Origin: Argyresthia goedartella
Taxonomy: Eukaryota; Arthropoda; Insecta; Lepidoptera; Argyresthiidae
DNA length: 64,000 nucleotides
Direction: 5' to 3'
NCBI GenBank assembly: GCA_949825045.1
Contig: OX463818.1
Coordinates: 24,940,906 to 25,004,905 of the forward strand
Each line of letters opens with the position of its first letter. Position 1 is the stretch's first letter. Positions 1 to 9,890 of this stretch are shown piece by piece. The notes below the pieces were generated by a model, which made no database searches, was not told the origin of the DNA, and saw nothing but the letters and a program-made list of their open reading frames with translations. The translations under genes and the position numbers were made by a program.

Positions 1-389
1 CGATTACTAAGAGCATGATCCACGGACCTTGTGGGACGCTGAACCCTATGTCTCGTCGTCTCGTAAAATAAGAGGTACCGCGTAAGACGTCGTAGTGGAC
101 AACAGCTGGGTAGTCCCTTACTCGCCGCTGCTTTGCAAAATTTTAATGCTCACATTAATGTGGAATTTTGTAACTCGGTCCAGGCAATTAAATACATTTG
201 TAAGTATATCAACAAAGGCCCTGACCAGGCGATATTTATTTTGCAGCAACAAGGCAATGCAAATATCAACCCAAGGGACGAAGTGCAAATGTTTAGAGCT
301 GGTCGATACGTGAGCAAAAACGAAGCAGCATGGCGAATATCGGGCTTGCCCCTTCACGAGAGGCACCCGACACTGACAAATCTTGTGGT
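1..389 (+). pseudogene. Helitron Rep-domain fragment, interrupted by a LINE
   Basis: This is part of a Helitron RepHel protein, the rolling-circle replication initiator fused to a helicase. Seen: MIHGPCGTLNP near the left edge, then VDNSWVVPYSPLL, and in another frame from about 133 AHINVEFCNS, YICKYINKG and SEAAWRISGLPLHER-like text (here KNEAAWRISGLPLHER). YICKYINK matches the two-tyrosine region of Helitron Rep. The frame shifts near 130, and there is a stop near 75. The gene enters from outside the window and stops at 389, where a LINE begins; it resumes at 5676 with HLPNGERVYF. It cannot be functional. The family assignment is firm; the subfamily is unknown. Confidence 0.85.
383..389. 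repeat. Left target-site duplication of LINE A (TTGTGGT)
   Basis: TTGTGGT lies immediately before the LINE and recurs at 5669-5675 immediately after its tail. With the LINE and one copy removed, the Helitron frame reads on from LTNLVV into HLPNGERVYF. Confidence 0.75.
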
Positions 390-819
390 ACGGTGATGTG
401 GTGGATACGGTAACACTGGCTGTCAAACGGCAAACAGCTGATTTCACTACGTCCCTAGAAAAATTTATATTTTAATATGATTTAGTGTAATTCTGAGCCC
501 AATTTAGTGTTATTTTAGGATTATAGTGTAATGTTAAGTATTTCTATTGTTTGCAGTGTGTTTTAGTGACGTTTACTAGTGTCTCGAAACATGTTAAATT
601 TGTGACCGTTGCAGGTTATAAATTTAAAAGTATTTGTTATTTCCGTACACTTTCAGCGCTTTTTGTTACCTTATTGTTAAATTATTATATTTAACAACGT
701 TTAAAATATATTTCATAGCAATTAGTGATGTGCAAACGCTGAAAAACGTTACTATTCCACGTAAGTAATTTCGCATTGTTTTGGTGTGCAATTCCTTGAT
801 TATTATCTCAACTGTAACC

Positions 820-1908
820 ATGATGACCCGCAGAGCTGCTGCTGTCGCCTCCCGACAGCAGGAAAATGACAAGCTCAAAGTTACCTTACTAGAATTAAAA
901 AAATCAAAGGAAATGGTCACCGAATTACTCTGTGAAAGGGAGGAAAATGAGAAAGAGCTATTATCAGTACTTGAAAGTAGAGATAAGCTAAAGAAACAAT
1001 TATGTGTATTAGAACAAGAATGTAGTGATGTAATTGTTGAGCGGGACAAGCTGCAGGTCACCGTAGATAGCTTCACTGTATGTAGTGCAGAGTACGAGCA
1101 AGCCCTGAAATCGATTGATTCCCTGGAGAAAGCATTGTTCGATGCCCATGAACAAATACATGCACTCCAGGAGGAGAAGGAAAACACCGCAGCGTTGCAG
1201 ACCCAGAGCCTCTACAGTGAAGTCGTAGGGATCAGCCCGCAGCTGGTTACTGTTGCAACTGGAAGCCTTGATGATGTCATTGATTTAACTAATGACACAT
1301 TGCCCACATCAAGGTTATTAAGTTGCAGCAATAACAAACTAGGTAAAATAAATAGGTATATACGGAAAACTCAGAAATTAATAAAACATAATAAATTGTG
1401 TACTAAAAACTTAAAAGTAAGCAAGAAAAATGTAAACTTATTACATGATTTGAATATGTGTGTATTAGAATTAGAAAGTACTAAGTTGATATATGAAACT
1501 GACACACAAAACTTACATTTGAAAATCCAAAGCTTGGAGGATTCATTGAGATCACTAAACAGTGCATATTTGAACTCTGAGAAAGTTATAAATGAATACT
1601 CATTGGCTATGGATGATTTAATTCAAGAAATGAACCATAATTGTGAGCGGTTTGAGTCGCTGACCAACAACCATACTTGTCGCTGTGAGCAGAAAGGTGG
1701 TTGTTTGACAGCGGGCAACTCTCCGGGCTTGTGTGACAGTTTACCAACACAAGGTGTTACTGATAATAGTTCTGCCAAGTCTGATATGACCACAACACCT
1801 GATATTATAATGTACTGTGATGAGATTGGAAGTGGCATGGGCTCAGCAGTCCACTCATACTCCTTAGAGTATGAGTGGACTGCTGACACTATGTCCCTTA
1901 GGACATAG
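820..1908 (+). pseudogene. LINE A ORF1, coiled-coil N-terminal part
   Basis: ORF1 proteins of LINEs bind the element RNA. The first ATG in this frame is at 820 in the context AACCATGATG; the open frame reaches back to 781 without an earlier ATG. The first ~120 residues are rich in E, K, L and R in heptad-like order (KLKVTLLELKKSKEMVTELLCEREENEKELLSVLE is the flavour), typical of a coiled coil. A second helical stretch follows around 1360-1620, and a Cys-rich patch (CRCEQKGGC) lies near 1678-1710. The frame ends at 1908 inside a pair of palindromes. The natural continuation is the ORF starting in another frame at about 1911. A 34-nt insertion accounts for the shift. Confidence 0.7.
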
Positions 1909-1910
1909 TG
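1843..1910. repeat. Two adjacent perfect palindromes with identical CTTA loops
   Basis: First hairpin: arms 1843-1862 and 1867-1886 (20 bp, perfect), loop CTTA. Second hairpin: arms 1887-1896 and 1901-1910 (10 bp, perfect), loop CTTA, directly abutting the first. The pair breaks ORF1 of LINE A. Removing 34 nt (right arm 1, left arm 2 and one loop) would put the two ORF1 halves in the same frame, which points to a local template-switch mutation rather than a native element structure. Confidence 0.85.
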
Positions 1911-2416
1911 TTATTAGTAATTGCTCACCTTTTAGCACTGTAGATAATATTATAAATCAAATTTTGAATGACAGCACTATCACAGCCAGTGCCACACTGA
2001 TAATTTTCATGGGCAATAGGGGAGATGTGAACAAAAATAATTTAATAAAATTTTATGAAACATTGAATGGTCTTAGTGTGAAAAAAATTATATTGTTCAC
2101 ATTTCCCTACTGCAACCAATTGACACAAAATGAAAATATATATAGACATAATATGAATATAACTATGTACACATACAATTTATGTACATATAATAATAAG
2201 TTTGATATTATTGACACTAACAATTATGTTAGTAATTATTTTACTATGACTAAAGGTACATTTTACCTTTCAAATTATTGTAAACGACAAATAGCTATGT
2301 CACTATTATATTTATATGACATTACAGCCAAAAATTTGGCTTCTAACTCTGCTTTTACTGAGCAGCCTAATATGAATCTGGTATCAGACCAGAATAACAG
2401 GATGCATTTAAATTAG
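1911..2416 (+). pseudogene. LINE A ORF1, C-terminal SGNH/esterase-like part
   Basis: This open frame (phase 2) begins with GHSVISNCSPF, continues with ATLIIFMGNRGDVN and KKIILFTFPYC, and ends in SLLYLYDITAKNLAS and an unrelated tail. The order, a GHS/GDS-like block, a hydrophobic strand with a GNxD-type motif, then a strand ending in a PYC-like turn, resembles the SGNH-hydrolase (esterase) domain found in ORF1 of CR1-group LINEs. The N of GNRGDVN fits block III of that family. The catalytic Asp-His pair near the C-terminus is not obvious. It is out of frame with the coiled-coil half because of the foldback at 1843-1910. The identification is by motif order only. Confidence 0.5.
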
Positions 2417-3624
2417 TTCATAAGACAACAGAGGACCCAGGCTCTGGCAACATATGTTCTAGTATATTAGAAAACCCTAAGAATAAGGGAAGCTCACATG
2501 CTAAGTATATAAGCCTGGTTCATCAGAATATTCAATGTATTAGAGGCAAAGATCTACAAATAGAGTTATTTTTAAATTGTAATAAAATTTAAATTTTCTG
2601 CATAACAGAGCACTGGTTAACTATTAATGAAATTATGTTTAGCTTTAAAGATCACCAGGTTGGTAGTTCGTTCACCAGACTTAATTCAATACATGGTGGG
2701 GCATTAATCATACTAAACAATCATATGAAATTCAAGGAACGTAAGGACATTGTTTCCTTATCTGTTGAACGAACTATAGAACTTGCAGCTGTGGAATTAG
2801 AACAGTTCATCGTTATATGTGTCTATAGGCCACCCTTGAGCGACTTTGAAATGTTCGAGAAAATAATGGAATCCGTCCTAACTATTTCATCACTCAGTAC
2901 GAAACGATTAATTATATGTGGTGACTTTAATGTTAATCTGTTAGAAAGAACTACTCTCAGCGTTAGATTGATAAATCTTCTCTCATCATTTAGGCTTAGC
3001 CATTTATTTATGGAGCCAACAAGAGTGACTGCTACTAGTGCTACATGCATTGACAACGTTTTTACTGATGTTATTCCAATCAGTAAAAGTGTTATCAGTG
3101 AATTGGATTCAGATCATTTATGTCAATTATTTCAATTTGACTCTATTAGAGAACCTGTCATTAAAAAGAAAATTTCGTTTGTGCCAATAACTGCTGACCG
3201 GTTAGAAAGAATGAGATACTCTTTAGCCCAGGAACTACCGTTTTTGGCTGCTGAACAGTCTCCTAATATAATGTATAACTTATTCTTTGAAACCTTTATG
3301 AAACAGTACAGCGCGATATTCACTTCAAAATCGGTTGTGGTTAGTGGTTCAAACGACTTTAGTACGTGGGCTACTGCAGAGTTGCATAAACGCAGGCAAG
3401 CATTGTATGCATTGTATGAGGAACGACGGTTCAACATGAGTGACGAATTTAAAGAACAAGTCAAACAGTTCTCCAAACAATTTAAATTAGACTGTCATAC
3501 AGCTAAACGTAATTTTCTGAGTAGTAAAATTAAGAATAGTTCCGATGTTATAAAAACGACTTGGAAAATAATTAATGAGGAGGCCGGTCGTAGTAAAAAA
3601 GCGATTCACTGCAATTGCAACTGA
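2401..3624 (+). pseudogene. LINE A ORF2, AP-endonuclease domain and linker
   Basis: This domain nicks target DNA for target-primed reverse transcription. The frame is open from about 2401 (DAFKLVHKTTEDPG...), overlapping the end of ORF1. Seen: ISLVHQNIQCIRGK (N-terminal strand), TEHWL (catalytic Glu region), RTIELAAVELEQFIVICVYRPP, LIICGDFNVNLL (GDFN motif), ATCIDNVFTD and LDSDHLCQL (SDH motif). These are the ordered hallmarks of an APE-type LINE endonuclease. One stop (TAA, 2590-2592) interrupts it between NCNKI and IFCITEHWL. The frame leaves the true path near 3595, in a run of A's, where the RT frame takes over. Inactive as it stands. Confidence 0.85.
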
Positions 3625-5293
3625 ATTTGAATCGTTTTTTACTAATGCACCGGCTTCCACGACTAAGTATTTAAATTCGTCACCTTTGTCTGCTGTTGCA
3701 ATATTAAAAGATAATGTCTCAGAGTGTGCTTCATACTTGAATTTTAAGCACGTCACAAGTTCAGATGTCGTAAAGGCATTTAAATTGATAAATGTTAAGA
3801 AAACGAATGATCTTTGGGGACTCTCTGTTCACGTCGTTAAATCCCTGATCGAATTAATTGCACCTGACCTAGCGGTCATTTTCAACAATTGTATAGACTG
3901 CGGTGAATTTCCTGATTTAATGAAACAAAGTAAGATAATTCCCCTCTTCAAAGCAGGTAGTACTCAAGACCCCACCAATTTCAGACCTATATCAATACTA
4001 CCAACTTTTAGTAAAATTTTTGAGAAATTAATCTTATCACAGCTATTACATCATTTTGAATCAAATAAGCTAATGCATAACAAACAGTTTGGATTCACTC
4101 GCGGTCGTTCAACAACAGATGCCGGAATTCAGTTCATTGAAAGTAGTTTTGATGCCTGGGAAGAGTCACAAGATGCCCTAGGCATTTTTTGTGACTTATC
4201 TAAGGCTTTTGATTGCGTTTGTCATGAAACATTGATCAGGAAATTACATCATTATGGAGTTAGAGACACGTCATTGAATTTGTTAAAATCTTATCTGAAC
4301 GGAAGAATACAAAGGGTAGACGTAAACGGAGAACGATCACCAGGATCATTGGTTTCTTTGGGCGTGCCACAGGGCTCAATATTGGGACCCTTCCTATTCC
4401 TCATCTATATAAACGACTTACCCTATCTAGGAAGGGACTGTCATGATATGGTACTGTTTGCTGATGACACCTCACTTATTTTCAAAACAAAGCGAAACCA
4501 ACACGCTAATGATGATCACGTGAACAATACCATATCAAGAGTGATAAATTGGTTTAATGTTAATAATTTGCTATTAAATGAGAAAAAGACTAAATGTGTT
4601 AAGTTTCTTACTACTAACGTTAAAAATAATCAGACATGTATAACAATTAAAAATGAGGAATTGTAATTGGTAACCAGCACAGTGTTTCTAGGTATAACGT
4701 TGGATTCCAAACTCCAATGGGGTCCACATATTGATAAGCTATCGAACAGACTGAGCTCTGCAGCTTTTGCATGCAGGAAAATCCGTCACTTGACAGATTT
4801 AAAAACAGCCAGATTAGTTTATTTTAGTTATTTTCATAGTATTGTGTCCTACGGTATTCTGCTCTGGGGCAGTGCTGCTGACATAAATACTATTTTTGTG
4901 CTGCAGAAGCGGGCTGTTCGTGCGATTTATAAAATGAATAATAGAGATTCTCTTAGAAATAAGTTTAAAGAAGTAAATATATTGACAGTCCATAGTCAAT
5001 ATATTTACGAGAATATTATGTATGTCCATAAGAACATTGTTAACTTTCGAAGAAACTGTGATATACATAACTTTAATACTAGAAACAAGGACAAACTTGC
5101 AGTGCCCACTACTCGGCTCCATAAAATAAAAAACTCGTTCAAGGGTAATTGTGTAAGATTTTACAATAAACTCCCAAGCACTTTGACAGATCTATCAATT
5201 AATAAGTTCAAGAAATACATCAAGCAAAGGCTTATTTCTAAAGCTTACTACAGTATTAAAGAGTACATAGACGATAAAAATGCTTGGGACTGA
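3575..5293 (+). pseudogene. LINE A ORF2, reverse transcriptase and C-terminal domain
   Basis: The reverse transcriptase copies element RNA at the nicked target. Seen in order: PDLMKQSKIIPLFKAG, FRPISILPTFSKIFEK, NKQFGFTRGRSTTDA, IFCDLSKAFDCV, VPQGSILGPFLFLIYINDLP, the catalytic LFADD (4457-4468), NWFNVNNLLLNEKKTK, and after a stop TVFLGITLDSKLQWGPHID plus the thumb/C-terminal region (YFHSIVSYGILLWG, LQKRAVRAIY). The single stop at 4664-4666 lies between motifs D and E, and the frame continues unchanged to 5293. The C-terminus ends IKEYIDDKNAWD. It is joined to the endonuclease by one frameshift near 3595. The gene is otherwise complete. Confidence 0.9.
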
Positions 5294-5668
5294 ATTGTTC
5301 TAATTAATTGTGAGCATCCTCACTGCCAGAGTTTCTTTTACTGGACACTTGGAGGCCTTTTACACCTCCAAAGATTAATTTAATTATACAACTCTTGACT
5401 GTGGGGACCATTTACATTTCCTATCATCATTGTATTATTCACTAAAGAGACTATACATCTCTGTTATTTATATTTTAATTATTTTATTATGACATTTGAG
5501 ACTTTTTACATCTCTCAGAAACAATAATTAAGTACTTTTTTTTCTGATAATATGATACAAATAATAATACCAAATGTTCTGTAAAAAATGAAATGAAATG
5601 ACATGTGAAAGTGCCCTTGTGGCCTATTTACAGAATAAACGTTTTGAGTTTTGAGTTTTTTTTGAGTT
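5294..5668 (+). other. LINE A 3' UTR and simple-repeat tail
   Basis: AT-rich non-coding DNA after the ORF2 stop, with short inverted pieces (for example CTTGGAGG/CCTCCAAG around 5348-5373). It ends in CAGAATAAACGTTTTGAG followed by repeats of TTTTGAG, the simple-repeat tail on which this LINE type primes, directly against the target duplication. Confidence 0.7.
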
Positions 5669-5675
5669 TTGTGGT
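5669..5675. repeat. Right target-site duplication of LINE A (TTGTGGT)
   Basis: The second copy of TTGTGGT (first at 383-389). Helitron coding resumes right after it with CACCTTCCC (HLP). Confidence 0.75.
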
Positions 5676-6916
5676 GCACCTTCCCAACGGCGAGCGCGTC
5701 TACTTCACGGAGGCAAACCTGCGCGATCGAGTAGCAACACCGCCCACGACTACCCTTACCGCGTTTTCCGTCTTGTGCCAAACATACGAATATACCAAAA
5801 CTTTGCTGTACGCGGAAGTGCCAAAATATTACACTTGAGACGCTTCACGGAAAGAATGGAAGCGTCGTGGCTGGCATGGTGTGAAAGCGTCAGATGGCTT
5901 GGGCAGAATTTATACTGTACACGTAACACACTTTGAGTGTTACTGCGTAAGATTGCTACTGACCCGCGTTCGGGGCCCCATAAGTTTTCAGTCCCTCAAA
6001 ACAGTAGAAGGACAGGAAAAAGCTACGTTCCAAGAAGCATGTGAGGCCATGGGACTTTTGGAAAATGACGGCCACTGGGACACTACGATGGAGGACGCCA
6101 TATAGTGCCGATCAGCCGCCAAGTTGAGAGAGCTCTTCGCTATCATGTTAAGCACCTGTGGACTCTCGAACCCCCTGCAACTTTGGGACAAATATAAAAC
6201 CGCTTTGTCCGAAGATATCGCACACAGGTACCAAGGGACAGCACAGGTCTTCGACGACATATATTTTAACGAAGCGCTAAAACTAATTAAGGACAAAATT
6301 TTCTCAATGGTAGCTAAACGGCTGTCTGATTTCGGGGTGCCCACCCCACAACGAACAGGAGAGCTATCCAACGATCTACTCAGGGGGCTCAGTTACGACA
6401 CCGCAGTCTTAGGGGCTCAATTTGCTCAAACAGAGCCCCAGTTATTACCAGAGCAAAGGCAAATATTCAATAAGATTGTGAGCCGCGTGGAGAGCGGAGA
6501 AGGGGGTCTTTATTTCTTAGACGCACTAAGTGGTGCAGAAAAGACATCCCTGTTGAATTTGCTGCTGGCGCAGTTGCGCAAAGATAGGAATATCGCGCTA
6601 GCTGCAGCGTCCTCTGGGATTGCCGCGACCTTGCTCAGCGGAGGTAGAACTGCTCACTCGGTGTTCCAACTTCCACTGAACCTTGCGGGTGAGGAAACGC
6701 CTAGCAGGTGACTTCCGGCAGACGCTGCCAGTCATCGAGCGAGGTACTGCGGCAGACGAGATCAACGCCTGCCTCAAGGCTTCGCCATGTGGGCGTTTAC
6801 TGGAAATATCGAGAAACGTTTGGTTGTCATCGATCTGCCATGACTATCTTGAGGGTTTTACGATGAAAATGAAGGAAATAAATAAATTAAACGATGGAAA
6901 AACGCAAATTAAGTAG
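5676..6916 (+). pseudogene. Helitron RepHel, helicase part, deleted and with stops
   Basis: This continues the Helitron gene of 1-389. Seen: HLPNGERVYFTEANL, LTAFSVLCQ, YAEVPKYYT (a TGA at 5836 where Trp is usual), RIYTVHVTHFECYCVRLLLTRVRGPISFQSLKTV, ATFQEACEAMGLLENDGHWD, a TAG at 6103, LRELFAIMLSTCGLSNP, then the Pif1-type helicase EQRQIFNKIVSRVESGEGGLYFLDALSGAEKT (Walker A decayed from GPGGTGKT to ALSGAEKT) and AASSGIAATLLSGGRTAHSVFQLPL. About 80-100 residues, including the Walker B region, are missing between GEETP and LAGDFRQTLPVIERG (about 6705-6745), where the frame also changes. The homology fades after 6850. Clearly a dead copy. Confidence 0.85.
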
Positions 6917-7509
6917 TGTAAAAATATTATTAATTTTAGTTATATATTTTTGGAGTAAAATAGGTACTACATAAAGGAGGGTTTTCTTATTTCCCTTATT
7001 TTCCAATATTTTCAACCAAAAATTGAGTATTTGAAATTATTTCGGAAGGGTATCATAATATTCCAGAAAATGGAAATCTCCGGTCTAAAAGAGAAATTAT
7101 AACGTTCATGTAATTCGCAAAACGTCAAGAAAATCAACACACGTCATTATCATCAAATGTAGATTATTAAGGCATGCTTATATCTGATTCTGAAAATTCA
7201 TATCTATTATATCATAGAATCTATAGGTACTAGTACAATTATAAAAAGTGATAAAAATATAAATCTTAGATAAATAAAGGTATAATCAAGTGGTCGGGAT
7301 CTGCTTTTTGTTCAATGATTATTTGGTTCCTACACATTTACAGGTATGATTAGGATTGATTACTCATTTTTACACTGAAACACATACGAGTAGGAATATA
7401 CAATTGCACATTGCTTCTGGCCTGGTGTGAGGCCATAGTGAACATATTGTGATCATACATCGTCCATGACCTTTCTTTTTGCTCTTCAATAAGATTCAAT
7501 CCCAGGGCC
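6917..7509. other. AT-rich DNA, no gene seen
   Basis: There is no coding signal on either strand. A short piece near 7405-7435 (CATTGCTTCTGGCCTGGTGTGAGG) resembles the 3' end of the SINE found elsewhere in the window. Confidence 0.5.
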
Positions 7510-9890
7510 TCAAAAATCAAAAATAAAAATTTGCTTTATTTAGAGGGTATCAACATGTGTTTATAAAACGTTATTTTTATCTATTTACCACCTGGACCAC
7601 TTTGGAAGAAGAAGGGCGAAGAAACTACCAGAGATTGATTTTTGAATCTCTTTTAAATATAGGTTTTTTAAACTAGTACAAATATTATAAATAATGTGCA
7701 GGAATAAATAATAACAAAAATATTAACCGAGTTTGTATTGATTTAAATTAACACCATGCACTCTTGCAGTTTATATGATATTGAATATTGTGATATTACT
7801 TTTTGGATGAAGTGGCTTTTACATGGTTTTTAAATTGCTCAAATGGCGAATACAACATTTCCAGAGTTATCCCGTCATAGTAGATAAGGCCTTGGCTATT
7901 GAAATCATTTCTTTGCCCAGCAGTGGGACACAAAACAACTACATAAAAAAATATTGAAGGAATTGCTAACGATCGCGAGTCTAAGCCGAGCTGCAACTAA
8001 ACGTTGATTATATCTAAGGTTAACATAAAGCTATTGCTAATTTTGGAAAATGTTAAAAAGATCTTGCATTCATAACATACATAATATTTTCGAAAACAAA
8101 GTGAAAGTGTGACAGTCATGTCAATTTATTTAAAAAAATATCTTAGGGAGTCACAATTCGTAATTTCATAATTTCTTTATGGCCCAAAAATAAAATACAG
8201 ACAAAAAATAACATTGAAATAATGTACAAAAGCGAGTTTATCTCTTATAAGAGATCTTTTTCAGCAAGCCAAATTAGGATGAGAAAGGTCGATTTCTGAG
8301 CAGGGGTATACAATAATATAATTCTGTCTGTGTGGAATCTGTGCGTATTAGATGTCTTTTCTGTAATATAAAATGATTTCAATATCCGCTTCTTTACCCA
8401 ATAACAAGCTACCATACAACATGAAAATAACTAAAAATAAATTGACTAGCCTTGCTGAAGCAACATCTGTGTTTTCTCAGATGTTCCTAGGAGCGGTAGC
8501 TGCAAAATTTAATCTACCGGCTAATTTAACTATGTGGGGTCCCCATTGCAATTTGCTATCTATGGTTATTACAAGAAACTTAATTTCATTTACTAATTCT
8601 GACGTGTTGCTATCTAACACTTACATGTTCTGAACTTGCTGACATTTGGATGTGAGAATTGTATACACTTGGTTTAACCAGAATTAACAATTAACTGAGA
8701 ACCAATTAAAGTTTAAAGGCAATAATTTATTAAAATAAAAAACTTCTTTTTGTCTTTTAATCTTGATCATCAGTGAGGTATCATCAGCAAACAACACTAT
8801 GTCAGTCAATTGCTCCAACTCAAAAGGGAGATAGTTAATATATACTGGGAATAAGAAAGGGCCTAATATGGAACCTTGTGGATTACCAATTTACTTCAGA
8901 TACATTAGATATCTGTTCTCTGAAATATATTGCTTTAAATATTATCTTAGTAGATCTAACGCTTCATTTCTTAGTCCATAATCATTTAATTTTATCAGAA
9001 GCATGTCATGATCAATACAATTAAATGCCTTCGACAGATCGCAAAAAATCGCCGATAGCATCTTGTGTGACCTCGTATGTATATAAAATGTGAGATATAA
9101 GAGTAATGCCTGCATCCGTAGTAGATTTACTCCTAGGGAAACCATATTGTTTGGCGTGGAGTTGTTTTGTGCGGTTGAAGTGTGACAGCATTTTATTGAG
9201 TATAATATTTTAAAATATTTTGCCTAGTGCTAAGGGATCCCGATATTGGTCTGAAACTTGAAGGTTCACCCTTGTCTCCCGACATAAAACAAAGATATCA
9301 GTTTACTGTGTTTCATGAGATCTGAAAAAGCTCCAACGTCAACACATTTATTAAATATATATAATAATAACCAGAATTACTGAACCAAAGACTCATTGAT
9401 ATACACCACAGGTCTTCAGTATTTTTTTAAGTTAAGTAACCAAACGTTTTGAAAATGACCTTATTGTTTTGACATGATTAAATTTAAAATCTACATAACT
9501 GACGCTAGTGCAGTTTTCAACAATGTCTCTGCTTTATATGGATATAAGTTTAGACGCTCTGTAATATCAGCGTTAGACTTTATACCATTAATACCTTTAA
9601 GCAGATATCATGGTCCCTGGATGTAACTTTGCCAGTTTCACGGTTAATTATTTGCCAAACCGTTTTCATTCTATTGTTTGAATATTGTATCTTTTAAAAT
9701 GTAAAGTGTTTGCTTATCTGCAAAACGACTTTAAGTTTTGGAATATTTTAAAATGTATTATGTAGTTAGGTAGACACTATTATTCAATTCTTGTACATAG
9801 ATAGGAAAGCTTGTGTAAATAAATTGTTCTAATTCAAATTTTTCTCCTTCATTTATTTTAGGACTATTATCAAAATTTCCTTTATTAAGC
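7510..9890 (-). mobile_element. Decayed CR1/Daphne-like LINE (ORF2 linker to 3' end)
   Basis: Read on the minus strand, this carries an endonuclease-RT linker near 9890-9650 (KRMKTVWQIINRETG-like), RT text near 9145-8942 (FCDLSKAFNCIDHDMLLIKLNDYGLRNEALDLL), GSILGPFLFP-like text near 8890-8830, LFADDT near 8790, GITIDSKLQWGPH-like text near 8540, and the C-terminal tail near 7850-7796 (SPFEQFKNHVKATSSKK). The 3' UTR block at 7580-7680 matches those at 24380, 30060 and 56560. There are many stops and shifts, so it is a much older copy than those at 390 and 54840. A fragment of another LINE sits inside it (8150-8330). Confidence 0.75.
8150..8330 (-). mobile_element. 3'-end fragment of a second LINE family, nested
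   Basis: The segment from TTCGTAATTTCATAATTTCTTTATGGC to GAGCAGGGGTATAC matches 56884-57050 (same orientation) and partly 42485-42545. There the same sequence follows an RT C-terminus, so it is that LINE's 3' UTR. It interrupts the LINE of 7510-9890 between the text for its C-terminal domain and KRSI-type text, and so arrived later. Confidence 0.55.

Larger units (their letters stand above)
390..5668 (+). mobile_element. Nearly full-length CR1/Daphne-like non-LTR retrotransposon (LINE A)
   Basis: A 5.3-kb LINE with a 5' UTR (390-819), an ORF1 with coiled-coil and esterase-like parts, an ORF2 with an AP-type endonuclease and reverse transcriptase, and a 3' UTR ending in AATAAA-like sequence and a short TTTTGAG repeat tail. 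It lies inside a Helitron gene and is flanked by the 7-bp duplication TTGTGGT (383-389 and 5669-5675). Lesions: a frameshift at a 34-nt foldback in ORF1, a stop at 2590, a frameshift near 3595 and a stop at 4664. The catalytic motifs are otherwise well kept, so insertion was fairly recent. Placement in the CR1/Daphne part of the Jockey superfamily is from the RT text and the simple-repeat tail. Confidence 0.85.

Noticed and set aside
118..447. Minus-strand open frame opposite the Helitron Rep
   Set aside because: Shadow of the real plus-strand Helitron text; it crosses the LINE junction and has no motif.
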